DNA of 56,113 nt from UBA5026 sp949065595 (lineage in GTDB: Bacteria > Bacillota_I > Bacilli_A > RF39 > UBA660). Position numbers and translations under genes: made by a program. Numbering within the stretch: the stretch's first letter is position 1; each line of letters opens with the position of its first letter. The stretch is taken from contig CARSXK010000005.1 in assembly GCA_949065595.1 (NCBI GenBank), positions 1-56,113 of the forward strand. Direction: 5' to 3'. Of this stretch, positions 32,749 to 40,160 are shown in pieces. Under the pieces are notes generated by a model. That model searched no databases. It was not told the DNA's origin and saw only the letters and a program-made list of their open reading frames with translations.

Positions 32749-34023
32749 ATGAAAGGTGTAATACTAAAACAAAATAAAGAGATGTCCAAAAATTATTTTA
32801 CAGTCTATCATAAACCAAAATGGATTTATATACCCCTTATTGTAGGAAATGATACTGATATAACAGTATTAGTAAAAAAGGATGACTATGTATGTAAAGG
32901 GGAGATTGTTGCACGAAGAAAAGGACCGCTTAGTATCCCTCTTTTTGCAAGTGTGAGTGGGACTGTAGTTGCTTTCGAGGAAAAACTACACCATAGCGGT
33001 CACTATGTAAAGTGTATTAAAATTGAAAATGATTTCAAAGAACGTATGGAAGAAAAAACAGAAAATAATGAAATTACCAAATATACAAAAGAAGAATTCA
33101 TAGAAAATTTAAAAAATGCTGGCATTGTTGGAATGGGAGGGGCAGGCTTTCCTACTTATATCAAATACCAAACAGAACAGCCCATTCATACTCTAATTGT
33201 TAATGCAGTAGAATGTGAACCTTATATCACAGCTGATTATACTATAGGCGTTCAAAAATCATTAGAAATATTAGAAACCATTGATGCCATATTGGAAATC
33301 AATCACATCCAAAAAGCCATTATTGCTGTTAAAAAAAACAATAAAGAATTGCTGCAAGCTCTTCAAACGAGAGTGGGAACTTATGTTAATATTAAAATAG
33401 TAGAGGTGCCTAATTCCTATCCAATGGGTTGGGAAAAAAATTTGGTTCAATATATAACCAAAAGAACGTATCATAAACTTCCCAATGAAATTGGTGTGGT
33501 AGTGAATAATATTTCCACAATCTATGCGATTTATCAGGCCTTGAAAAACAAAATGCCATTAATAGAACGGGTCATTACAATAACAGGAGATATGGTAAAA
33601 CAACCCACCAATGTGCATGTAAAAATAGGTACACCCGCTCATGAAGTCATTGAAAAAATTGGGGGTCTGAAACGCGCCAAAGATATACTGTGTATTGCTG
33701 GAGGACCTATGATGGGCGTAACTCTACCATCAGATGATGTGATAATTACTGCAGATATGAATGCACTTGTTATTTTAAGAAAACAAGAGGATTTAATGGA
33801 ACAAACTTGTATGCACTGTGGAAAATGTGTAGAAGTTTGTCCAGCAAGGATTGAACCTGTTTTCATCAAGGAATCCTGTCTCAATCAAGAAGCATTACAA
33901 AAATTACGTGTCAATCAGTGTGTAGAATGTGGATTATGTTCTTATATTTGTCCTGCTAAAATAAAGGTAAGGGAATATGTTAAAAAAGCCAAAGAAACAT
34001 TAAGAAAGGGTGTATCATCATGA
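32749..34023 (+). CDS. rnfC: Ion-translocating oxidoreductase (Rnf) subunit C
   Basis: A 424-aa peripheral subunit that takes electrons to or from NAD(H) in the Rnf complex at the inner face of the membrane. A barrel-sandwich region precedes GMGGAGFPTYIKYQ (NADH/FMN-site signature) and an SLBB domain. At the C-terminus there are two 4Fe-4S clusters, CMHCGKCVEVCPARIEP and CVECGLCSYICPAKIKV. Length matches the shorter Gram-positive RnfC. GGGTGAT precedes the ATG. It starts the operon, and its stop overlaps rnfD. Confidence 0.95.
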   Translation: MKGVILKQNKEMSKNYFTVYHKPKWIYIPLIVGNDTDITVLVKKDDYVCKGEIVARRKGPLSIPLFASVSGTVVAFEEKLHHSGHYVKCIKIENDFKERMEEKTENNEITKYTKEEFIENLKNAGIVGMGGAGFPTYIKYQTEQPIHTLIVNAVECEPYITADYTIGVQKSLEILETIDAILEINHIQKAIIAVKKNNKELLQALQTRVGTYVNIKIVEVPNSYPMGWEKNLVQYITKRTYHKLPNEIGVVVNNISTIYAIYQALKNKMPLIERVITITGDMVKQPTNVHVKIGTPAHEVIEKIGGLKRAKDILCIAGGPMMGVTLPSDDVIITADMNALVILRKQEDLMEQTCMHCGKCVEVCPARIEPVFIKESCLNQEALQKLRVNQCVECGLCSYICPAKIKVREYVKKAKETLRKGVSS

Positions 34024-35465
34024 AAGAATATCATATCCAAAATGGACCATTTGAACGTAGTAAACAAAAAACATCCAAAATGATGTTTCATGTATTGATT
34101 GCACTTCTTCCAATTGTAGTATTTCAATTCTATAAAAATGGAGTGGTACCATATATTCATAACAAAGTAGGCGTATGGGGATTATGCTACCCACTTTTAT
34201 TCGTACTTATCTCACCTATAATCACATACTTAATAGAATGGATTTACGCCCGCTTTTTTCTACACAAGAAAGAAACAGATTTAAAAAAATACATGCAAAC
34301 ATCATATGCACTTTTGCCAGGACTTTTTCTAGCACTTGTTTTGCCAATTCACACACCAATTCCTATTTTGATATTAGGAGCCGCTTTCGCAACTATCATT
34401 GGAAAATTAGTATATGGAGGATTTGGAAACAATATTTTCAATCCAGCTTTAATAGGACGTTTATTTATCATAACAGCTTATGCAGGTGTGATTGTAAGCC
34501 ATGGCGGGTATTTCAATGCATATGAAGTAGATACCATCAGTCATGCAACGCCATTATCAAATGCTTCTACCATAGAAGGAATTGGAACATATGAAACATT
34601 AGTAAAACCTTATGGAAGTTTATGGAATTTCTTTACAGGAATGATACCAGGAGCAGTTGGGGAAACCAGTAGTATATTATGTATCATTGGCTTTTTCTAT
34701 TTAACATGGAAGAATGTCATCAAATGGCGCATTCCCATTTGTTATATTGGAACTGTCTTTTTTCTCACCATGTTGATTGGAATCAGCAATGGGTTATCTC
34801 TTTGGTATCCTCTTTTTCAAATTTTAAGTGGTGGCCTTTTCTTTGGAGCCATCTTTATGGCAACTGATCCAGTTACCTCACCAGTAACCAAAAATGGGCA
34901 AATATTATATGGAATTGGTTTAGGTATTTTCACTGTCCTTTTTCGATATTTGACATCTTACCCAGAAGGGGTATTAACGAGTATTTTAACAATGAATATG
35001 CTTAATTTTATCATAGATAAAATAGGGATTGGGTGTCAAAAAAAAGAAAATCTTGTTGTTACAATCGCTATTATTTTAGTTGGTTTGGGGCTTACTGTTT
35101 ATGTAGTTAATTCACGTTATGCCATAAGTGGGGAAGCTGTAGATCCGAATTTCACAGTAATAGAACAAAAAACAATTGGAAATCAAGTGATTTATAAAGT
35201 TTCACAAAAAGGAAATGGTGGACCAATTACTTGTGAAGTTGCCATAAAGGATGGTAAAATAACCAATTTGAAAGTATTAGAACACAACGAAACACCAAGT
35301 TATTATGCGCTTGTAGAAAAAGAAAACTATGTACAAAAACTCATCCAAAACCAAAATCAATTATCAGAATTGGATACAGTGAGTGGAGCGACTATTTCTT
35401 CCAATGCACTTAAAAAATTAGTAATTCATACTTTACAAGAATACGAGGAACATTATGAAAAATAA
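34020..35465 (+). CDS. rnfD: RnfD-RnfG fusion protein
   Basis: 481 aa. Residues 1-340 are RnfD: about nine membrane helices, FGNNIFNPALIGRLF, GAIFMATDPVTSPVT, and a periplasmic-type loop DTISHATPLS, where Thr177 is the expected flavin-carrying residue. A further membrane helix at about 345-365 is followed by a C-terminal RnfG-type FMN-binding domain (about 375-481) ending in DTVSGATISSNALKKLV, with Thr458 the expected covalent FMN site. In other Rnf operons RnfG is a separate gene between D and E; here no separate gene exists. The start overlaps the rnfC stop as ATGA. Confidence 0.9.
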   Translation: MKEYHIQNGPFERSKQKTSKMMFHVLIALLPIVVFQFYKNGVVPYIHNKVGVWGLCYPLLFVLISPIITYLIEWIYARFFLHKKETDLKKYMQTSYALLPGLFLALVLPIHTPIPILILGAAFATIIGKLVYGGFGNNIFNPALIGRLFIITAYAGVIVSHGGYFNAYEVDTISHATPLSNASTIEGIGTYETLVKPYGSLWNFFTGMIPGAVGETSSILCIIGFFYLTWKNVIKWRIPICYIGTVFFLTMLIGISNGLSLWYPLFQILSGGLFFGAIFMATDPVTSPVTKNGQILYGIGLGIFTVLFRYLTSYPEGVLTSILTMNMLNFIIDKIGIGCQKKENLVVTIAIILVGLGLTVYVVNSRYAISGEAVDPNFTVIEQKTIGNQVIYKVSQKGNGGPITCEVAIKDGKITNLKVLEHNETPSYYALVEKENYVQKLIQNQNQLSELDTVSGATISSNALKKLVIHTLQEYEEHYEK

Positions 35466-35553
35466 AAAATTACAAGGTATATTAGCACTAACGATTACCA
35501 CATTTGTTTGTACATTTATTTTGTATTTGGTAATGACTTGGATTGGTGTATAA
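35455..35553 (+). CDS. 32-aa membrane peptide in the Rnf operon
   Basis: Begins at ATG 35455 inside the end of the rnfD-G fusion (11-bp overlap) and ends 13 bp before rnfE. It starts MKNKKLQGILALTITTFVCT and continues with about 12 more mostly hydrophobic residues, giving a basic N-terminus and one transmembrane helix. It occupies the place where rnfG usually lies and looks like an RnfG N-terminal anchor, so it may be a leftover of rnfG or an accessory micro-subunit. TACGAGGAAC lies before its ATG. Confidence 0.6.
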   Translation: MKNKKLQGILALTITTFVCTFILYLVMTWIGV

Positions 35554-35566
35554 AAGGAGGCATTTT

Positions 35567-36205
35567 ATGAAGCATATTAAAAACGGAATTATCCATGAAA
35601 ATCCTGTATTTGTTTTACTACTGGGATTGTGTTCTACATTAGCAATTACAACCAAATTTGAAAATGCATACCTTATGGGTATTTGTGTAACTATCATATT
35701 GATTGCTTCTAACTTTATGATTTCAATCATTCGCAAATGGATTCCAAATAGCGTAAAAACACCTGTCTATATTTTAATTATTGCTACTTTGGTCACTATA
35801 GTAGAATTGATATTGAAATATTATGCTAGAGATGTTTATGATATATTAGGCATTTATTTACCACTTATTGTTGTCAATTGTATTATTTTGGGAAGAGCTT
35901 TAGCAGTTGCTTCCAAGCAACCTGTATGGGAAAGTACATTAGATGGCGTTGGAATTGGACTTGGCTATACAGCTGCTCTTATGGTAATTGCTAGTATTAG
36001 AGAAGTACTAGGAAATAATACAATTACATTGATGGATTCTGTTAGTTCCATAACAGGCTATCGTGCCATTTACCGTGTATTTCCAGAAAATGAACTCATA
36101 CCCATGTCTTTTCTAATATCTCCAGCAGGTGCCTTTCTGACATTGGGCATTTTAATGGCTATTTTCAATGCCATTCATAAAGGAGGTAAACATGAATCTA
36201 ATTAG
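35567..36205 (+). CDS. rnfE: Rnf subunit E
   Basis: 212 aa, six membrane helices. The N-terminus KNGIIHENPVFVLLLGLCST is typical of RnfE/NqrD. The conserved half-repeat GIYLPLIVVNCIILGRALA carries the Cys that, with its RnfA partner, holds the intramembrane Fe-S cluster; C-L-G-L-C-S-T in helix 1 supplies the other. Together with RnfA it forms the core across which electrons pass. AAAGGAGG lies ahead of ATG 35567. It overlaps rnfA by 14 bp. Confidence 0.95.
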   Translation: MKHIKNGIIHENPVFVLLLGLCSTLAITTKFENAYLMGICVTIILIASNFMISIIRKWIPNSVKTPVYILIIATLVTIVELILKYYARDVYDILGIYLPLIVVNCIILGRALAVASKQPVWESTLDGVGIGLGYTAALMVIASIREVLGNNTITLMDSVSSITGYRAIYRVFPENELIPMSFLISPAGAFLTLGILMAIFNAIHKGGKHESN

Positions 36206-36761
36206 TTTATTGCTTGCGAGTATTTTGACTGAAAATATTGTCTTGATGAAATTTTTGGGAATCTGTCCTTTTATTGGAACTTCTAGCAAAGAAAAAAGTG
36301 CACTAGGAATGGGGATAGCAGTCACACTTGTAATTACATTATCTGCTATCATGACATATCTTTTATATTATTACGTTTTGGTTCCAACGGATACCGTATA
36401 TTTAAAAACACTTTCTTTTGTTTTAATTGTTGCTTGTATGGTACAAATAATGGAGATGATAATCCATAAAGGAAATCCAAAATTACATCAAAGTTTAGGA
36501 ATATATCTTCCTTTGATTACAACAAATTGTGCAGTATTGGGTGTTTTATTATTGAATATTTCCAATCACTATTCTTTGTTAGAAGTATTAGTATTTAGTA
36601 TTGGTTCTAGTTTAGGATTTACTATCGTAATTTATATCTTCGCAACCATCCGTGAAGCATTGGAAAAAAGAAATATTCCCACTTGCTTCAAGGGATATCC
36701 AATCGCCCTTGTCACCGCATCCATTATGGCTCTTTTGTTTGCAAGGTATTTAGTTATATGA
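36192..36761 (+). CDS. rnfA: Rnf subunit A
   Basis: 189 aa, six membrane helices, homologous to RnfE in inverted topology. TENIVLMKFLGICPFIGTS and GIYLPLITTNCAVLGV carry the conserved Cys residues of the membrane-embedded cluster. It is full length for the family. AAAGGAGG precedes ATG 36192. Its stop overlaps the following micro-gene as ATGA. Confidence 0.95.
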   Translation: MNLISLLLASILTENIVLMKFLGICPFIGTSSKEKSALGMGIAVTLVITLSAIMTYLLYYYVLVPTDTVYLKTLSFVLIVACMVQIMEMIIHKGNPKLHQSLGIYLPLITTNCAVLGVLLLNISNHYSLLEVLVFSIGSSLGFTIVIYIFATIREALEKRNIPTCFKGYPIALVTASIMALLFARYLVI

Positions 36762-36871
36762 TTGCATATTTTATAATAGTTGGTTTGATTATTCTATATT
36801 TAATTCTTATGAAAAAAAATAAATGTAATGGATGTATATTATGTGAAAAATGTAAGGAGAAAAAACGATGA
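36758..36871 (+). CDS. 37-aa Cys-rich membrane peptide of the Rnf operon
   Basis: An ATGA overlap with rnfA at one end and with rnfB at the other puts this micro-gene firmly in the operon. It starts MIAYFIIVGLIILYLILMKK (one membrane helix), followed by a short tail CNGCILCEKCKEKKR, four Cys spaced CxxCxxCxxC. This is the size and layout of FeoB-associated Cys-rich membrane proteins. The tail could ligate a 4Fe-4S cluster at the cytoplasmic face. In this operon it may replace part of the missing ferredoxin portion of RnfB. Confidence 0.75.
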   Translation: MIAYFIIVGLIILYLILMKKNKCNGCILCEKCKEKKR

Positions 36872-37131
36872 TAGGAATTCTGATTATGACGTTGCTTGCT
36901 TTCCTTTTAAGTCTTTTATTAGTTATTATTTATGATAAAACAGACAAACAAGATTATCTAAAATATTTACCTGGATATAATTGTGGTGTTTGTGGCTTTG
37001 GAAGTTGTAGAGGAATGAGTGATGCGATGAATCAAGATCTTATGTGCTACAAAAAATGCAAATTGTTAAAGGGCGAAAATTTAGAAAAAATGGAACAAAT
37101 GGTAAAAACACAGATAGATAAAAGAAAATAG
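36868..37131 (+). CDS. rnfB: Truncated RnfB (membrane helix plus one Fe-S domain)
   Basis: Only 87 aa; known RnfB proteins are about 190-330 aa. Residues 3-22 are a membrane helix, followed by LPGYNCGVCGFGSCRGMSDAM and CYKKC, the N-terminal 4Fe-4S module of RnfB. The two or more ferredoxin-like clusters that normally follow and accept electrons from ferredoxin are absent. The gene ends in its own terminator, so truncation is real within this sequence and not a window edge. The reading frame is coupled to the Cys-rich peptide before it. Confidence 0.85.
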   Translation: MIGILIMTLLAFLLSLLLVIIYDKTDKQDYLKYLPGYNCGVCGFGSCRGMSDAMNQDLMCYKKCKLLKGENLEKMEQMVKTQIDKRK

Positions 37132-37145
37132 TCTGTGTTTTCTTT
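37105..37145 (+). terminator. Terminator of the Rnf operon
   Basis: AAAACACAGA (37105-37114) pairs with TCTGTGTTTT (37132-37141). The upstream arm lies inside the end of rnfB. Confidence 0.75.
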
Positions 37146-37320
37146 AGACCAATTATTTATTTCAAAAACGTTTTATTACAATTGATTCAAAGAATTACCT
37201 TATGAGGAAATCAAATGAATGCCATCAAATAAATATTTTTCACATGAATTCATTTTTAGATACCATTCACATAAAATTAAAATGGTGTTATAATGTATAT
37301 AATGAATAAGGAGATTCGTT

Positions 37321-38709
37321 ATGGAAAATAAGTATCAACAATTTTTAAAATTAAGAAAAGAATATCCAACCTTTATTTATCGCAATTATAAAATAGAAGA
37401 ATTGGAAAAGGTTTATAAAATTACCTATGAATTTGAAATACCAAATTTGACTAGTTTTCATCCAATTTTAGAAATTCCAAAGAAAACAGTCTCAAATTAT
37501 GACTTTTTTGAGTATTTAATATTTCATTTGGGAATGGTAGAATTGATTAGTTATTTCAAATGTACTTGTAGCCCTAATGTGGTGATTGAAGCTGGATATT
37601 TAGATAAAGCCCAAATGGATTGGTTTCAAAAATTATATTATGAAGGACTAGGGGAGTTTTTATATTGCAATGGGATTGATATTCCAAAAGAAGAATTGAT
37701 GCAGATTGTTTGCAAGGCTCAAAAAACGACAATCTTGGGATTAGAGTATCAAGGAATTGGAAACCTAATCCCAATTGGTGGTGGAAAAGATTCCGTCGTT
37801 AGTATGGAATTATTAAAAGAAGAATATGAAAACAATACATGTTTTATCTTAAATCCAAAAACCATTACACTTGCGTGTGCACAAGCTGGAAACTATACAG
37901 ACGAAAAATTGATAACAGTTACTCGCAAATTGGATCAGAAATTAATAGAACTGAATCAACAAGGCTTTTTAAATGGACATACGCCTTTTAGTGCTTTACT
38001 TGCCTTTTTAACCTATATCGTTGCTTACTTAAATCAAAAAAAATATATTATCCTTTCAAATGAGTCAAGTGCAAATGAAACGACTGTAGTGGGAACAAAT
38101 GTAAATCATCAATATTCCAAATCCTATGAATTTGAAGCTGATTTTAATGCATATACCAAAAAATATTTTCAAATTGAAATTGAGTATTTTAGTTTATTGA
38201 GACCACTCAATGAGTTGCAGATAGGGAGTCTATTCTCAACTTATCAAAAATACCATCCAATTTTTAAAAGTTGTAATTTAGGTAGCAAAAAAGAACCATG
38301 GCATTGGTGCGGTGAGTGCCCTAAATGTTTATTTGTATACATTATATTGAGCCCTTACTTAACACAAACGGAATTGGTTGAAATATTTGGAACCAATTTA
38401 TTGGAAAAAGAAGATTTACTACCAATTTTCTTACAATTGTTGGGATATGCAAAGACAAAACCGTTTGATTGTATTGGAACCATTAGAGAAGTGAGGTATG
38501 CAGTTAGTATTACCATTCATCGATGGAAGGAAAAGACACTTCCTTATTTATTAATGTATTACCAAACACATTATCCTCTTTGTTTAGAAGATAATCCTGA
38601 ACTCGATTATAATACGCGCCATAATTTAAATGCTCATTTTGAAGCAATCATAAAGAAAGAATTGAGATGTAATCATGACACAAGAAATAATAGAACAATT
38701 AAAAAATAA
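37321..38709 (+). CDS. murL: UDP-MurNAc-L-Ala-L-Glu epimerase (MurL)
   Basis: A 462-aa protein of the MurL family, which converts L-Glu to D-Glu on UDP-MurNAc-L-Ala-L-Glu in an ATP-dependent step, bypassing glutamate racemase. A PP-loop-type motif IPIGGGKDSVVSMELL sits at residues 150-165. ILSNESSANETTVVGTNVNH, LLRPLNELQIGSLFS and WHWCGECPKCLFVYIIL are other conserved blocks. Length fits. It overlaps murD2 by 35 bp, the same partner as in Xanthomonas, where this pathway was described. GGAG lies ahead of the start. Confidence 0.9.
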   Translation: MENKYQQFLKLRKEYPTFIYRNYKIEELEKVYKITYEFEIPNLTSFHPILEIPKKTVSNYDFFEYLIFHLGMVELISYFKCTCSPNVVIEAGYLDKAQMDWFQKLYYEGLGEFLYCNGIDIPKEELMQIVCKAQKTTILGLEYQGIGNLIPIGGGKDSVVSMELLKEEYENNTCFILNPKTITLACAQAGNYTDEKLITVTRKLDQKLIELNQQGFLNGHTPFSALLAFLTYIVAYLNQKKYIILSNESSANETTVVGTNVNHQYSKSYEFEADFNAYTKKYFQIEIEYFSLLRPLNELQIGSLFSTYQKYHPIFKSCNLGSKKEPWHWCGECPKCLFVYIILSPYLTQTELVEIFGTNLLEKEDLLPIFLQLLGYAKTKPFDCIGTIREVRYAVSITIHRWKEKTLPYLLMYYQTHYPLCLEDNPELDYNTRHNLNAHFEAIIKKELRCNHDTRNNRTIKK

Positions 38710-40045
38710 AAAAATTGCCATTCTAGGATATGGATTAGAGGGAAAATCTAGTTATACATGGATTCGTAAACACCTAAAATCGGAAATGATAACAATATTA
38801 GATGGAAATACGGATCTAGAATTGGAATTGCGCGAACAAAAAGATGAAAATCTCAACTGGAATTTAGGACCTTCTTATTTACAAGAATTATCAAAATACG
38901 ATGTAATTATGAAAAGTCCTGGAATATCACTTAAAGATATTCCCATTCAGACATTTCAAGATAGAATTACTTCTCAATTAGAATTATTGTTAGAAGCCAA
39001 ACATCAAAATGTAATTGGGATTACTGGTACAAAAGGAAAAAGTACAACCTCCAGTTTACTATATCAAATTGGAAAAGATCAAAATAAAAAAATAGTATTG
39101 ATTGGAAATATTGGAAAACCAGTATTAGATGTAATAGATGAAATTGATGAAGAAACAATAGTTGTAGTAGAGATGTCAAGTCATCAACTGGAATATATTA
39201 AAGTATCTCCCCATATTGCAGTTATTCTAAATTTATTTGAGGATCATTTAGACCATGCGGGAACAGTAGAACATTATCATGAGTCTAAACTCAATATATT
39301 TCGGTATCAAACGCAAGAAGATATTGCTATTTATTGTGCTGACAATGAAATATTAAAAAGGAAAGTAAACGAAAACTATTTTTCTGCAAACCAATATACA
39401 TTTGGAACAGAAGCTTCTAGTTGTGATGTATATTTAAAAGATGATTTTATTTGCTATCAACAAGAACCTTTGTATTCCATAACTTCAACTAGAAATCTAC
39501 TTGGAAAACATAATTTAAAAAACATCATGGTCGTTTTATGGATTTCTAGATTGCTTGGGTTTGATTTAAAAAAGGCTGCCATTAGCATTTCTCATTTTCA
39601 GACATTAGAACACCGAATGGAAAACATAGGTACATTTGATGGCGTAACTTACTATAGTGATACCATCGCAACCATTCCAGAAGCGACCAAAGAAGCGATA
39701 GAGGCCATTCCTGACATTGATACTTTAATTTTTGGTGGAAAAGATCGTCATATTGATTACACCCATTTTATTGCTTATTTAAAAACTGGAAAAGTTAGAA
39801 ATTTGATTGCAATGCCAACCACTGGTTTTCAAATAGCGGAACAATTGGTCGATACCAAAACTGTAAATTTATACAAAGTAGAATCATTAAAAGAAGCTGT
39901 ACAAATAGCGCATCAAATAACTGAAAAAGGAAAAAGCTGTTTATTGTCTCCAGCAGCTTCTAGTTATGACTATTTTAAAAATTATAAGGAAAAGGGAGAT
40001 TGTTACAAGGAATTTGTAGCACAATTGTCATTGCAACAAACATAA
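38675..40045 (+). CDS. murD2: UDP-MurNAc-L-Ala:L-Glu ligase (MurD2)
   Basis: 456 aa with the three Mur-ligase domains. The N-terminal UDP-binding domain is KKIAILGYGLEGKSSYTW. The central ATPase has GITGTKGKSTTSSL (about residue 114) and EMSSHQLEYI, LNLFEDHLDHAG. The C-terminal domain has FGGKDRHIDYTHF and SPAASSYDYFKNYKEKGDCY. MurD2 adds L-Glu rather than D-Glu to UDP-MurNAc-L-Ala, and MurL, encoded just upstream and overlapping, then epimerises it. Assignment as MurD2 rather than MurD rests on this linkage. Confidence 0.88.
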   Translation: MTQEIIEQLKNKKIAILGYGLEGKSSYTWIRKHLKSEMITILDGNTDLELELREQKDENLNWNLGPSYLQELSKYDVIMKSPGISLKDIPIQTFQDRITSQLELLLEAKHQNVIGITGTKGKSTTSSLLYQIGKDQNKKIVLIGNIGKPVLDVIDEIDEETIVVVEMSSHQLEYIKVSPHIAVILNLFEDHLDHAGTVEHYHESKLNIFRYQTQEDIAIYCADNEILKRKVNENYFSANQYTFGTEASSCDVYLKDDFICYQQEPLYSITSTRNLLGKHNLKNIMVVLWISRLLGFDLKKAAISISHFQTLEHRMENIGTFDGVTYYSDTIATIPEATKEAIEAIPDIDTLIFGGKDRHIDYTHFIAYLKTGKVRNLIAMPTTGFQIAEQLVDTKTVNLYKVESLKEAVQIAHQITEKGKSCLLSPAASSYDYFKNYKEKGDCYKEFVAQLSLQQT

Positions 40046-40065
40046 GGCGGTATCGTCTTTTTTCT
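40043..40065 (+). terminator. Weak terminator after murD2
   Basis: AAGGCG-GTAT-CGTCTT followed by TTTT; one mismatch in the stem. Confidence 0.5.
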
Positions 40066-40160
40066 TTACACTATTTTAGTATATATATCCATTCTCTTTT
40101 TTTGTTCAATTGAAAACTAAAATAAAATATGATATACTTTATTACAATGAGGGTGATAAG

